NCBI GenBank assembly: GCA_035578905.1
Contig: JAQJVL010000323.1
Coordinates: 186,001 to 250,000 of the forward strand
DNA from: Stictocephala bisonia
Lineage: Eukaryota > Arthropoda > Insecta > Hemiptera > Membracidae
Direction of reading: 5' to 3'
DNA: 64,000 bases
This document shows, piece after piece, positions 12,691-24,539 of this stretch. Within the stretch, counting starts at the first letter, position 1; every line of letters begins with the position of its first letter. Both the position numbers and the translations under genes were made by a program. A model generated the notes under the pieces. It was not told where the DNA came from and ran no database searches. It saw nothing but the letters and a program-made list of their open reading frames with translations.

Positions 12691-12961
12691 TTTTTTTTTT
12701 TTTTTAAAAACATTTTTTTTTATAAAAGAAAAACAAACCTTTTTTATAAAAAGGGGAGGCCGATATCCTTCTTAACCTTACGCTGTTCATTACTCATAAG
12801 ACTATTGATCTGTGCGAGGAACTTATTCAGAGAGAGTAAGGGGGTGAAAGGTGAATATTACTGATAAATCTTCCAGTCCAGGCCAGATTCGAACCAGCGC
12901 TATCTCTAATCCAAACTCAAAGTCCTGATGCCTTTGACCGCTCGGCCACTGGCTCGCCCAA
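12691..12961 (-). repeat. tRNA-derived SINE, copy 1
   Basis: Read on the minus strand, the head looks like a long-variable-arm tRNA (Leu/Ser type). A box A-like TGGCCGAGCGG is followed by box B-like GGTTCGAATCT, which would form an internal RNA polymerase III promoter. The body follows (GGAAGATTTATCAGTAATAT, then a segment shared with 20893-21110) and an A-rich tail appears as a T15 run on the plus strand at about 12691. The acceptor stem is not convincing, so this is a retroposon and not a tRNA gene. Confidence 0.8.
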
Positions 12962-14384
12962 ACTAATATTCTTCATCAAAGATACAATAACAGTATTTAT
13001 TTGAATGACAAAAATAATTGAATGATAAAAAAAGTTAAAAGATTTTGACAAACAACAAATTGGTTACAAAGTCGATTATTAACCCAAGCAAGATTCATAT
13101 TTTTTAGAATTTTTGTCAAAAATTTTAAGAATTTTCTTTATTCTTGAAAACTCTTATGTGATTATCACATTATTAGAAATGTGGCCTGATTTTACTCGAG
13201 ACCCATCTTTTTAAAAAATTGATATAAGTTACTAGGCCTAAGCTAAATAAAATAAAATTTGCATTTTACCACAGACACACATACAAGGTTTATTTATTCC
13301 CAATGAATTACAACAAGAAGACGGTTCACTCATGGGTCCCGCCAAGCCGATTTCCTCGTCCAACGGCTTCAGTTCTTGTATATAACTAAAAATACAGTAC
13401 TGTTTGTGTAGTACAGATAGTCCTCCACTAAACAGCACTAGTTATAAACGGTAAAAGTAATGCCCTTATTTGAAACAATTCCCATTAAATACCACACAGG
13501 CACGTGTATATAGCAAATACATTCCCTTGGTCTGTCCTTTTGTTTCTATAGTCAATGTTTACTTTTTACAATAAATATGCGTACATTTAAAGACTTTGAA
13601 GAGGATAGGATTAATTGCAATCACTTAAAAAGTAGATATAATAATGATATGTAAAAAATTATGATTGAAAATATACAGCAAAACAATAACCTAATAAAAA
13701 TTACAAAATAATTAAAAAACCCCAATTACAGCTAAGTAGGCTATTATAAAAACATTTAAGAACGATATTTTTAGTAAAGAGCAATAATAATTATTAAATG
13801 CATATATTATACAATAGTAATATAAATTAAAACACCCAATAATTAAAAAAATACTGTATAAAATATTAAAATAATAAGTATTAAAAGTAAGGCATAAAAA
13901 ATAAATAGGCTCAATTCAATATCAATACAGACGAACTTGAATTTACAATTTTTACTTGATATCTGTAGGACTACTTTTTATTAGGATGAAGTTAATATAA
14001 GCAACTACTAACCACAAAAGAATAATGTGCAAGTATTTTTGCCGGCAGCACAGTCAGCAGTTAACAAATGTTGATTTTTTATTTTAAGGACATGTTAAGT
14101 TACGCTATATTAGAATAGGTTTCACGAAAAATGTTTTGTTAAGGGTCAAAATAATAATTATAATGTGAAACATATATTAAATCCTACATAAATCATTCAT
14201 CAACAAATACCCAGGTGGATGAGTCAGTATAGTCACATACTACCCAATATTCCGTTGTTGGCCATTAGGGAAGAGAACGTGTAAGTCGTGTTAGCATGGT
14301 CGGATGATTGTAAACAACATTTCATTCCGGTAGTATTGGTGTGGTGTTTTTATGTTTGTTTATGTATTGTACAAGCAGCTTTTA
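12962..14384. other. AT-rich stretch, no supported gene
   Basis: A 66-codon minus-strand frame at 13438-13238 has no recognisable domain. The remainder is non-coding. Confidence 0.4.
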
Positions 14385-15085
14385 GAAGAAAGAAAGAAAG
14401 AAAATAATCTTTATTTAAACAGCCAAACAAGCCGCATAATAGCGTCAATACAATCGTCATTTGGTCAAGAACATATTATTGGCTATTTAAGATACTTAGA
14501 ATAAAAATAACCTTAAATAATACTGACAGATAGTTTTTTTTTTAATAGCATGTGGTGGTAGGAAATAGGGGAAAGTTATTTTGAGAATTCCCCAACGCTG
14601 TAGTGACAGCCCTGCACCTACTCTCTGCATTCATTAATCTGTTTTTCAAACCTCCGCACACTACTCTCGCCCTTTAGTAGCGAGTAGTAGTAGAGAATCC
14701 GGTAGCGAATTGTAAAGCCTGGAACCATTACACACCAACTGTCTTTCATAGAAAGATGTTTTATGTGAAGGGCCATTGATGTTATGGTTAGGGTGAAGAT
14801 TGTATTTGTGGTCGTTCTGGAGTATCTGAAAGATATGCATATTATTTCTGACAAAAAGTACTGATCTTTTTATGTAAATAGAAGGAAAAGTCAAAATTCT
14901 ATTTTCTTTGAAGTACGGTTTGCAAGATGTTCTACGAGTAAGATGGAAAATGGCTCTAATAGCTCTTTTTTGAAGTTTAAACACGAGATCTGTTCTTTGA
15001 TTCTCGTAGCCCCAAATCTCAATGCCATAACTAAGATGAGGATAAATTAAACCATAGTATACGGCTAATAGTTTTTCCATATAAA
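14385..15085 (-). mobile_element. 5'-truncated non-LTR retrotransposon, 3' end
   Basis: The minus strand encodes the C-terminal end of an ORF2 protein (15080-14661, 139 codons). It reads LLAVYYGLIYPHLSYGIEIWG, then LVFKLQKRAIRAIF and ILTFPSIYI. This is the post-RT segment seen also in the LINE at 57255-60835 (LLTVYYGIIYPHLMYGVPVLG and RLQKRAIRAIF), so the two are related. It ends with AATAAAGATTATTTTC followed by a TTTC repeat, a typical simple-repeat tail. The 5' part is missing, as expected of incomplete reverse transcription. Confidence 0.8.
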
Positions 15086-15439
15086 GGCTATATTTAATTT
15101 TCTGTAGTTATTTCCAATGTCTGGACCCTCATGAAGTTCTTTTAGATGAAAATATCAGTTCTAGCGGGTTTGTAAACAGTGAGTTTCCAATTAGAAGTCA
15201 TAATGGGAGAAGATTTGTCTATTACGGTTTCTGATGAATAAATAGACTGAACTAGAATGAACCGGTGGGTTGAAGGCAATGAAAATTGTAAATACCACAG
15301 CTTTTTAGAGAGTGGAAAAGAGTGCAAGCAGAAAATGAGTTTCCCAAGAGCCTTTAGGAGAACATCTTTACTTAGATAAGGTTAGAAACAGTGAAAAAAG
15401 GTATATAACCTTCAGTAAAATGGTAAAAAGGTTAAGCGT

Positions 15440-15620
15440 GGAATACTAAAGAAGACTTGGATGACATGGCTCTGAGGAGATGATGGTTGGATGACATAAA
15501 GATGGATGATGAGAAGAGAGGAATAACATGGGATGAGAAAAGATGAAATTAAGTCAGAAAAGGCTGGAGAGTCTTACGGAAGACCCAGGACCAGGAGAGA
15601 AAACTGCAATGGGAAAAGAT
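15440..15620 (+). pseudogene. Degraded LINE C-terminus
   Basis: Reading across shifts gives RRWWLDDIKMDDEKRGITWDE followed by RKGWRVLRKT. This resembles the RWLDDV...GLTWEE...RRWR tail found at the end of several LINE ORF2 proteins. The fragment is short and has several lesions. Confidence 0.45.
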
Positions 15621-15711
15621 AATAGTGTGTGTTGTTAAAAATACAATTTTTTATGAGTTTTCAATAACGTTAATTAAAAAACAGGATTTTCATGATTTAA
15701 AACAACAATAA

Positions 15712-16491
15712 TTATGCACTTTTTTCAAACTCTGACAATACAATTTCTTGTTGAAAAAGTGGTTAAATATCAGTTTATATCTCTTGAATAGGTTGATATA
15801 ATCCGCCGAAAACTCGTTTTTTAACAAAAAATCAAAAAAACGAGTTTTGATATGATAAAAACAAACTTTTTTAAATAATCGTTATTTTTCATCAATTTTG
15901 TTTTCATTTCACGTGTTTTTTATGGTGAACACGAATATATAATTGGTTTTGCAGTAAAATTATTTATTCAGCCCGAAAAATGCATTTTTTACTGACCTAA
16001 CGAAACATAACCTAATTTGCCCTAATTGTCTATTTACTCTACAAACATTTGTAATTTGAGTTAAGTTCGGGCATTTAACCTCCATGACGGCCAGCCGGCC
16101 ATCACTACAACGGGAATATAGATGAATTCAGTTTTTGTGATAATAGTTGCTACGGTATATATAATGATCACGTAATGGCTTCTAATAGCGATGCGCCACA
16201 AAAGTAGTTTTTCTGCTATATCTCAAGAAATAATTGTAATAGACCAAATAGTTTTCAAATTAGTATTCAGAGAAAAAAACATATCAAAATTTAAAATGAT
16301 GATTGAAATACCATTTAAATTAACAAAAACATGTCAAAAATACTAAAAGTTGTGATATTGATATTCGAATTTTTTTGGTAAAATACGTGATTTCCACAGA
16401 ATAAAAACCATATTTCATGAAAATACGGCCAATTTTAGACCCACTTCAAGCAACATTTTTCAATTTTGTTTGGTGACAAGAAACTGCATAA
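15712..16491 (+). mobile_element. Dispersed element A, copy 1 (780 bp)
   Basis: Inverted ends: TTATGCACTTTTTTC-like on the left and the complement of TTATGCAGTTTCTTG on the right. A second copy in opposite orientation lies at 42859-43836 and matches over nearly the whole length, including the GC-rich GACGGCCAGCCGGCCATCAC centre. No transposase frame is present. Isolated ends of the same type (GGCAAGAAAGTGCATAAT) occur at about 17093 and 44446. Confidence 0.75.
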
Positions 16492-17638
16492 ATACCAAAA
16501 CAACTTCCCTCATAAATAGTAACTCATAATTTAATTTTTAGATATGTATATTGTATGTTTTAGATATATAAGCCTGTAATAGCTTTGAGTAAGAATCATG
16601 TGTGGTCTTCCCTGGATGGAAATGCACACTGATCATAAGAGCAAATCTAAAAATTGAATAAAAACTTCTTCAGACATAAAATTTCACCTAAGATACATCC
16701 TAATAAGTCATCCTGTATCAAATATGTTGCAAATTAATTGATAAGAAAGTAATTTTAATTTAGGATATATTAGGCCTACCTGATAGGCTAGGTGATCTGT
16801 CTGTTATGGCTCAAAACAATAACGTAACTGCAAATTCATTTAGCACTATGCCTATATATTCATGTTCAATGTAAAAACACATTAAGAATAATAAGTTATT
16901 TAAGAAAAATATTTTTAAAATTTCTGAAAAATAGATTAGGCCTACCTTACTGCAATTTCCATTTAAAAAACTGAATAATCTAAATTTTTCAATGTATCTG
17001 TTTATGAACCTCCTACAGTACATAATTATTTCTTCTCATAAGTACCTACACTTTTCACAATTAAATGAAAAAATTGAGTATTTTTTAAGTGGCAAGAAAG
17101 TGCATAATGGATCTAGGCTGTACATTTAGGCCTATAGTATATAGCAGTGTAGATCTGCCATAAATGTACATGCCAATAACCATGTTATGGGTTTATAAAA
17201 TTAGTAATCTTAAATGCTTTACTATTCATCAACATTGTAAACAAAGAATCACTCTGACCAATTTGTCAACAAAGTAAATAAGTAGTCTTAATATTGGACC
17301 AATGGTCTTTGATATTAATAATAGTTATTCACTACTAATGCTTTGGTATAGATAAAAATAATGATTTTAAGAGGTAATTTATGCATTCATAAGAATTAGG
17401 GCTTGTTGTTAAGTGGGCTACAATAACATACATAAGGAATGGCAACACTAAACCAATCAATTTATTTCAATAAGTTCATATCAGATTTAAACCATGTAAT
17501 TTCAGATTGGTGTTTCAGTAAAAATGCATCTCAGTTATGTGACTAAGGTTTCAAAATTAATTTCGTGAATATGGAAAATAAGTAAACAGGTCGGGAAGAG
17601 GTCACTTATAACAATATTTATTGAGTCTTATTTATTAC
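16492..17638. other. AT-rich stretch, probably CNOT3 intron
   Basis: No coding sequence recognised. A solo element-A end lies near 17093-17108. Confidence 0.4.
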
Positions 17639-17663
17639 CTTGTAATTTTCTTGTCGCAGCCAT
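17639..17663 (-). CDS. CNOT3: Putative first coding exon of CNOT3 (CCR4-NOT subunit 3)
   Basis: The minus strand reads ATG at 17663 and encodes MAATRKLQ plus one base, then the donor G/GTAATAAATAAG. MAATRKLQG is the N-terminus I know for insect NOT3/CNOT3, and the phase-1 donor leaves a G that fits the next residue, glycine. CNOT3 is a scaffold subunit of the CCR4-NOT deadenylase complex, which shortens mRNA poly(A) tails. The identification rests on only eight residues, and no downstream exon was found between here and base 1, so intron 1 would exceed 17 kb and contain all the elements listed to the left. A chance match is possible. Confidence 0.5.
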
Positions 17664-18590
17664 AGCTATGAAAACATACACTCGAATAGTTCGGACATAT
17701 TCTACACTTGAAATTGAATTACACAGCGCAAATAAAACAAATTAATAAAGATAAATTAATATCACCACAGCTTTGTTCAAATACAAGATGGCAGCCAACC
17801 ATACTCATTCTTCATGGAAATGGTTCTTTTAGACAAGAATGAACGGTATTTTAATAAGTTTATAATAAAAACAAGTATACATTAAATATCTTGATAAAAC
17901 AACACTACATTAACACAGTTCACAAGTTGTAAATAGAGCATCATCATATTACAGCACAATTTAACACAGAAATAGACGAAAATATAGTACGAACACTATT
18001 TATAACTCTCGCTTGACTAAAGTTTATCTGCAACACTTTTGTTGGTGTTGTGTTTGACACTGACTGCACTGCGCAGTCGCATCAACCTTGAGAAACGAAA
18101 ACAATGAAGACACTTTTAACCAGCTGTTTTTTATTTAACCAGCTGAAGAAAGTTACATTTTATATTGTCTGCCATACTATACAAACTGCCTGCAGTACTA
18201 AATTGTTAATATTCTTGTTTTTTTTTCGAGGGTGCTTCAATTTTAGGTGTTTGTGAGTTAGGATACTCCATTAGCTCCTGAAAATAGTATACTCTAAAAT
18301 TCATCCTTAGATCAGGAATACTCAGAGCCGCCACGAAGTTAATTGGCTTATTATATATCGAAAATAGGTTTTGATATATGACTTGTTCAACTGCAACAAA
18401 TTTCAACTAGCTAAAAGTTCACTTAGCATTAGCCAAAGTCAAGGGGGTGGTCAGCATTATTCTCAGAGATATTCACAAACTATTGAATATCAATGAAAAT
18501 AGTTCTTTTGGTCATGAGATTTAATACTTTTTAGCTACTTTATGGGGAAACAACTTTAATTGTCTTATCCTCGTCGAAAACAATTCTTCT
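17664..18590. promoter_or_regulatory. Upstream region of the putative CNOT3 exon
   Basis: Presumed 5' UTR and promoter on the minus strand. A less AT-rich patch at 18030-18100 with ACTGCACTGCGCAGTCGCAT, and AAGATGGCAGCC at 17786-17797 resembling a YY1/Pho site, are the only notable motifs. No TATA element was assigned. Confidence 0.3.
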
Positions 18591-18592
18591 AA

Positions 18593-20490
18593 CATATCAA
18601 TCTGGTTATCCAGAAGAAGATAGCCCACAAGCGCTACAAACAAACTTTCTGTCCAACAAACTACTCAAGGTTTTGTGAGTTGCGTAAGGTTTGCCGGAAT
18701 CTTAGTCACACATGTTATAGAAACTATCTGAAGCACATAGAAGACTCAATTCCACACAACCCTAAAAGTTTCTGGAGTTTTGTTCGTTCCACTACCGAAT
18801 CTCCTAGTATACCATCTAGTATTAGTTATAATGGCTATTCTTCAAATGATCCACAAGAGAGAGCCGATATGTTTTCAGAATTTTTTTCATCTGTTTTCTC
18901 GAAGCCCGTAGTTTCACCACCACCATTTAACTTTAATGCCAATTCATCTCTGTATATGATCTCATTCTCTGTATTGGAAGTCTCAGAAACTCTCAGGAAC
19001 ATTGATATCACGAAAGGTGCTGGCCCAGACAATGTATCTCCGTCCTTTCTAAATCACTGTTGTGACACTTTGGCCCAACCTCTGACCACACTATTCAACC
19101 TATCCATTCTACAAGGAATATTTCCAGAAATTCTCAAGATGGGGCATATTGTTCCTATCCACAAGGCGGGCACATCATCGAAAGTCGAGAACTACCGACC
19201 TATTACAATCCTGTCAGCAGTGGGAAAGGTGTTCGAAATGCTAGTGCTATCTCGCCTTAAGCCCTTTCTGAAACCCTTAGTCTGTCCTAGTCAGCATGGT
19301 TTCACCACATCCAGGTCAACCGTCACCAACCTAATGATATTTGAAGAATGTATATTGTCTGCTCTAGGATCAGGTAAACAGCTGGATGTTGCCTCTATCG
19401 ACTTTGCCAAGGCATTCGACAAAGTTGACCACTCTATACTAATCAGCAAGTTAAATGCATATGGTATCAATGGCCCATTACTTTCCTGGATCCGTGACTA
19501 TCTGCTTGGTCGGCATTTAAGAGTAAAATTGCCTGATGCACTTTCCCAGGAATTTATACAAACTTCCGGCGTTCCACAAGGTTCGCTTCTTGGTCCATAT
19601 CTATTCATCATGTTTATAAATGACATAACGTCCGTTCTCCTGTTGGATGCTCTACTCTTTGCTGATGATGTGAAGATTTACACCGTGGTCTCCAGTGATG
19701 AGGACTTTGCACGGCTACAAACTAGTCTTACAAATGTATTGGATTGGTGTGTCACTAACAACATGAAGCTGAACTCTTCAAAGTGCTCCGTCATGACCTT
19801 TGGTCGTTACACAGTATGAACCACTTCCAGTACACTCTAGATAATCAACCCCTAGGAAGAGTGTCCACGATTAAGGATCTGGGTGTTACATTTGTGTCTG
19901 ACTTTACATTCAATGATCATGTTGACGACCTTTGCAGAAGAGCCTACAGAATGCTGGGTTTCATCACTAGGTCAACTCGTGGTATGACAAATCCCCTTGT
20001 CTTGAAAACTCTCTACTCTTCCTTTGTACGCCAACTCTTGGAGTATGCTAGCCCTGTCTGGTCTCCCTACCATCTGGGACTTATTGAGAAACTGGAAGCT
20101 GTGCAGAGGAAGTTCATACGATTGGTGGGGGTTCGACAAGGACTGTACTACAGGGAAATCCCTCTTGCTGGACTGCAGGCTGAGCTTATTCTCCCTGATC
20201 TTCAAGTGAGACGTTGCGTCGCTGATATTCTGTTCTTGACCAAACTGGTAAATGGACAGCTAGATTGCCCGGTGCTTCTGTCACAAGTGGACTTCCGTAC
20301 TCCAACAGCTAGAACCCGGTCTCGTGATTTATTCAGCAGGCGCCACTACCAACGCTCCTATGAATTCCATGGTCCGCTCGCCAGAATGATGAGGCTCGGT
20401 AATAGTTTCTGTGACACGTTCGATATTTTCAATGACAGTCTAACATTTATTAGAAGATGCGTGCTCGCTGCCCCCCACCTGCCTTTATAG
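18593..20490 (+). pseudogene. LINE ORF2 reverse transcriptase, one frameshift
   Basis: The protein copies element RNA into DNA at a nicked target. RT landmarks appear in order: NYRPITILSAVGKVFE, QHGFTTSRSTVTNL, the catalytic SIDFAKAFDKVDHS, SGVPQGSLLGPYLF and the active-site LLFADDVKIY with both aspartates kept. A single indel near 19815 moves the frame from GRYTV to the second open part. That part (to 20490) holds the C-terminal LGVTFVSDFTFNDHVD and LLEYASPVWSP segments. Apart from this shift and the missing 5' end the frame is clean, which suggests a fairly recent insertion. Confidence 0.85.
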
Positions 20491-20893
20491 TTATACACTT
20501 GTTATTCGTCTATGGTTTGTGGTATAGTTATTATTTTTTATTCATAGCTTTTACACTGTAATCATTAAAGTTTTTGGAATTGCTATTATTATAGATAGTT
20601 TATTTTCACTGTTATTTATTGTATAGCTTGTGCATATTTGCATCTCTTCATAGAAGCTGCATCTATTTTACTGTATTTATATATACATTCTTAATTTATA
20701 TTCATCACTATTGGTACTACTTATTATTAGTTACACAGTTTCACTTATGATTAATTATCATGCCTAATATTAATAGTCCACTTGGATGTTTGGCTTGGCC
20801 CTTTAATTATAAGTAAGTGTTATTTCATATGTATTATGTAACATGTTTGTAATTTGGTCTTTGACCGTTGGAATGGAATAAAATAAAAGTACA
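18593..20893 (+). mobile_element. 5'-truncated Jockey-like LINE with nearly intact RT
   Basis: The open frame begins directly after a stop at 18590-18592 and has no endonuclease domain upstream, so the copy is 5' truncated. The coding part runs to 20490. A 3' UTR of about 400 bp ends in GGAATAAAATAAAAGT. A SINE starts immediately after it, at about 20893. Confidence 0.85.
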
Positions 20894-21110
20894 CAGGACT
20901 TTGAACTTGGGCTAAAGAAAGCGCTGGTTCGAATCCGGCCTAGATTGGAAGATTATCAGTAATATCTTCTACTGTACTGGTTCGCCCCCTTACTCTGTCT
21001 GAATAAGTTCCTCACACATATCAATAGTCTATGAAGAATGGGGCAGAGTAAGTTTAAAAAGGATATCGGCCTCTCCTTTTTTTAGAAAAGAAAAAAGGAA
21101 ACCCCATGAA
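20893..21110 (+). repeat. tRNA-derived SINE, copy 2, head truncated
   Basis: Begins in the anticodon region (CAGGACTTTGAACTTGG), keeps box B (GGTTCGAATCCGG), then the same body as copy 1 (GGAAGATTATCAGTAATATC and GGATATCGGCCTC). It ends in an A-rich tail with AGAAAAGAAAAAAGG. Box A is missing, so it should not be transcribed on its own. It abuts the LINE 3' end. Confidence 0.8.
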
Positions 21111-21136
21111 CACTTAAAATGTCGAATTGCCGTCTA

Positions 21137-21335
21137 TGGGTTGGTGGTGGTTCACAACCTCAGTGCATATATCTTAGGTGGGCAGGAGGTCAATACAACT
21201 GTACATGTATGGGTGGGTGGTGGTTCACTACCACAGTGCGTATCTCTTAGATGGGCAGGGGGTCAATACCACTATACGTGTATGGTGTATGAGTGGTTGA
21301 ATGGGTCAATACCACTGTACGTATATAGGTACGGT
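21137..21335. repeat. Degenerate tandem repeat, about 73 bp x 2.6
   Basis: Successive copies share GGTGGTGGTTCAC, CTTAGGTGGGCAGG and GGTCAATACnACTGTACnTGTAT, with about 15 percent divergence. Confidence 0.75.
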
Positions 21336-21689
21336 TGAAGGCCAAGGACTCTACGTGATTGAAGGCCAAGTCATGGTCCTTTTTGTTGTGATAAATGTAG
21401 CCCTATATCAGTCACTGCTTCAGTTTCTGCTCATTATCCTGTATTCATTCAATATTCGTTTAGCTCACAGCACAATGCCACAGACTGGCTTATATTAATA
21501 AATAATAGAATTATACCTTATGGACACTACTAGAGAAGTCTGGAGTGTCCATGTTGAATGGTAGTCACGGTTCAGATGTTGTGTAGGAAAGAGAACTGAG
21601 TGTCAGACTTGTCAGTTAGCTGAAAATCAGACAAACAGTACATGGTTCAGATTTCACGTAAAGCTGTAGATCCTATAGTTGCCCTGGCT

Positions 21690-21840
21690 ATTGGGCTATT
21701 AACAAATAGCCCTTTCTGAGCTAAGTTGAACTCAGATAGTAACAATGGCTACACTCATTCACTCCTCATATTCACCCATATCTCTACGATCGGCACATAA
21801 AAGATGAATAATAATGAATATACTTATATCCTCTTGACCA
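21690..21840 (+). repeat. Retroposon-like 3' segment, family B copy 1
   Basis: Contains a perfect 8-bp stem GGGCTATT-AACA-AATAGCCC at 21694-21713. The segment AACAATGGCTACACTCATTC and CATATTCACCCATATCT.TACGATCGGC is shared with 63362-63452 in the same orientation. Both copies run into an A-rich AATAA tail, like the 3' end of a non-LTR element or SINE. Confidence 0.6.
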
Positions 21841-22384
21841 TTATGCCGCAGATGCAGGCGACGGTCACGTTGATGTGCTCTATGGAGGGGGTTAAGGTTA
21901 GGATAGGTAGGCTAGTTGGTTATTGACTTAGGCCCTAATGGGGTAGGGGTACATGTGTCCCAAAATTCCTGTAGGATATAGAAGTAGTGATGAAGTAGAA
22001 AATGTTTAAGATGGGGCTCTTTAGCTGTTCCGTTCATCTCCTTCAAGATGTGGTCACACTGTCAACCAAAGGCAAAAATACGTCTCAAAATGTGCCATCA
22101 CCAACAGTAAACTTTTGTATTTTGCATAATGGGATAATCATATGATCGGTTTCTGTTTATTGTGTATTATGTACCAGCGTGTGAGGTGTTTATACACTTT
22201 CATAAATTAAACTGAATGTAATGCCTACGTTTCAATTTTGAGTCATAACATAATTTTATGTATAGAAACAAAGTTATAGAACGACTTAATTTTAGGATAT
22301 TCATTGTCATTGATTATGTTTACGAGTTTTCCTGTGAAATGTTTGTGCTCCCATAACGCACAGGTGATATTCTTTATTTTTCCC
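21841..22384. other. Non-coding stretch
   Basis: No domain or repeat recognised. Confidence 0.4.
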
Positions 22385-22861
22385 TTACACGACCACGGTG
22401 GACCCCTGGCTGTGGCACCCAGGTTGACCGTCCCGCCCTCGGGTGGTGCTTGGAATGCTTTTAGTTTAGTTTGTTGAGGGGAGAGAAAGGTCTGAGTCTA
22501 TCCCTAGGTTGCACTTCAACCTTAGGTTTATTGTGCTACCCTGTTCCTACCTACTAGAATGGAGTACCTATTCCAAGTGGCTTAGCCAGCTCTAAAATCT
22601 TTTTCCCCAGACTAGCTACCATTCTTCCTTCTAAGAGCTTGTCCTCGAATATTCTCCTTCTCCTGAGCTCTAGAGCTTCGCACTCAGTTTCCTCAGACTC
22701 AAGTTACAATGTTCGGCACACTCGAGAACCTCACCACAGAGCCAACAACTGGTGTCTTCTCTGTAGAGACCACTCTCTACCAGATGTATCCTGAAGAGGC
22801 CATGTCCAATAATATTGGAATGCTTTAGTAAATTATATTTATAACTCAACTTTTTAAACAA
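22385..22861 (-). mobile_element. 3' end of an R1/I-type LINE
   Basis: The minus strand at 22861-22720 encodes IIGHGLFRIHLVESGLYRED, then CWLCGEVLECAEHC. This is the conserved end of RNase H-bearing LINE proteins (TGHG.FR.YL...G....C..C...E...H). The GC-richer sequence down to 22385 looks like its 3' UTR. Everything 5' is absent. Confidence 0.7.
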
Positions 22862-22879
22862 TAATTGGTTTAATGATCA

Positions 22880-22888
<9 letters not shown>

Positions 22889-22910
<22 letters not shown>

Positions 22911-22911
22911 T
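22889..22911. repeat. (TA)n microsatellite
   Basis: About eleven TA dinucleotides following an A9 run. Confidence 0.9.
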
Positions 22912-23114
22912 TACTTAAACAGACAACAAATGGAACTTCCCTAATTGATAAACATAGTTCCCCCAGCGAATCACAGATCTTTCTACTTCAACTACAAAGG
23001 CAGACACAGTTTGATACTTCTTGCAATAGAATATGCTTACTATTGGTTCCTTTTGAAGGATTTTAGAACTAATGGACAAGTTTCTAACAAGGCATTCTTT
23101 TCAGAATACTAAGT

Positions 23115-23609
23115 TTGATGAAAAGTTACAGTAATGAGGTCAAACTTCGCATGGCATATTACATTAATGTCCTTATCACTTTTGTGGCTGATGATGTCTT
23201 CTCTTTTATAAATAACTTTATGAAGCCTTTTCCGAAAATGCTACTAGATTTGGCTGTTAAAAGAAATTTACAATACAGTATTTCAGGATCAAGACAGTTG
23301 TCGAAAATAGGTTTGGAATACTTGCATCCCATACTCAAATCCCATGGAATTTTCTTTATCCCATACTCAAATCAATTTGGAACCAGTGAACATAAAAACG
23401 GTGAAGGCAGCATGTGCATTGCATAATTTTTTGATAGAACAACAGACAACCATTTATGCTCCTCAAAACTGTATTTATCGTGAGAATCACTTTGGAATTC
23501 TACATCCTTTCAATCAAGTATGACTGCATCGCAATGTCTGGACCAAGGGAATATCAATTCTTCTGCTAAACAGCTTAGAAATCAGGTAATTTCTTACTTC
23601 GTGAATTAG
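23115..23609 (+). pseudogene. PIF/Harbinger transposase C-terminal fragment
   Basis: Several frames join to the DDE_Tnp_4 pattern. FVADDVFSFINNFMKPFP keeps the catalytic Asp motif (VADeAF.L...LMkPyp). SGSRQ.VENRFGILAS follows, then NIKTVKAACALHNFLIEQ and a terminal AKQLRNQVISYFVN ending in a stop near 23609. The N-terminal half and any termini are missing, and at least three frameshifts are needed. PIF/Harbinger elements duplicate 3 bp (TWA). Confidence 0.75.
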
Positions 23610-24202
23610 AAAAAATTCCAATGCAAGACAATATGATCCTTCAAAACAAAGATTTAAAAGAAAAAGATTGGCGTTAATAAAGTTAAATGTGAATTTTAAT
23701 GATAAACATTCAATTTGTAAACCATCCTCCTTCCAAGGCACTGACACACAAGGTATCTTGATCGCCAAGGAAATCGAAGTATCACAATTTTGTGAATATA
23801 TGTTGTCTTTGAAGCTCCAGATTTCATTGGCATCATCCTCAGTGTTGAAAAAGTAAACATTGTTAAATAATCATAAATCTACTTCTACTCATGTGCTCAG
23901 GAAATATCCTTTTGAAGTGTCAGGTTTCCCATGAAGGCCATGACATCACTCCCTGTATGACATAATAAGCCTAAAAAGGTCTTGAACTCCTCCAAGTGTG
24001 ATATTCTTCTATTTATTTACCAAACAATTTTCCCAAAGTTCATTATTATAAATAGAAAAACACAAAGTAATTGTAGTCTACATTATTTGCTAAAGAAAAA
24101 AAATGAAAATGATCTGGTAACAAAATACTGTTATAAAATTTTAATAATAATTTAATAAAGTAAATTTATATACAAAAATATAAATATATATATTTATATA
24201 CA

Positions 24203-24358
24203 TTAAGAAATATCACTGCTGAGTTCAGGAGGAATTTTTAAATTACTTTCAATCTCTTGAAATGGTGTTAGATCCATAATTTGTTTTTTCAATGCTAGTT
24301 CCGTATTGTCAGTCGGTAGAGATTTCCACATCTTCAACAACTCTCGTTTTTGGTAATT
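24203..24358 (-). CDS. Putative terminal exon of an unidentified gene
   Basis: A strong acceptor (TTCTTGATGATTTCAG on the minus strand) is followed in phase 0 by 51 clean codons and a TAA at 24205-24203. The peptide begins NYQKRELLKMWKSLPTDN and continues with LALKKQIMDLTPFQEIESNL, ending PPELSSDIS. It is hydrophilic and helix-prone, and has normal coding character in very AT-rich surroundings. AT-rich sequence with ATTAAA follows. I do not recognise the family; no upstream exon was found. It could also be the tail of a transposon-encoded accessory protein next to the Harbinger relic. Confidence 0.4.
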   Translation of the reverse strand, partial: NYQKRELLKMWKSLPTDNTELALKKQIMDLTPFQEIESNLKIPPELSSDIS

Positions 24359-24539
24359 CTGAAATCATCAAGAATTTCAGAACTTTGTTTTTTATTGTTA
24401 CATGGGTATAACAGTTAAAAACTTAATAAGTAATGTACATACAAAATCACTTTTGAAATGCGTTACTGAATAGCCGGAAAAAGTGAAACCACCCTATTAT
24501 ATAGTCCCCTACAACAAATATATATATAGCAGCTATATA

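Noticed and set aside
12865..12961. Functional tRNA-Leu/Ser gene
   Set aside because: The acceptor stem does not pair convincingly and the sequence continues into a repeated SINE body with an A-rich tail.
13238..13438. Terminal exon on the minus strand (YIQELKPLDEEIGLAGP)
   Set aside because: An acceptor-like site and AATAAA are present, but there is no family match and other frames are equally open, so it is not strong enough to call.
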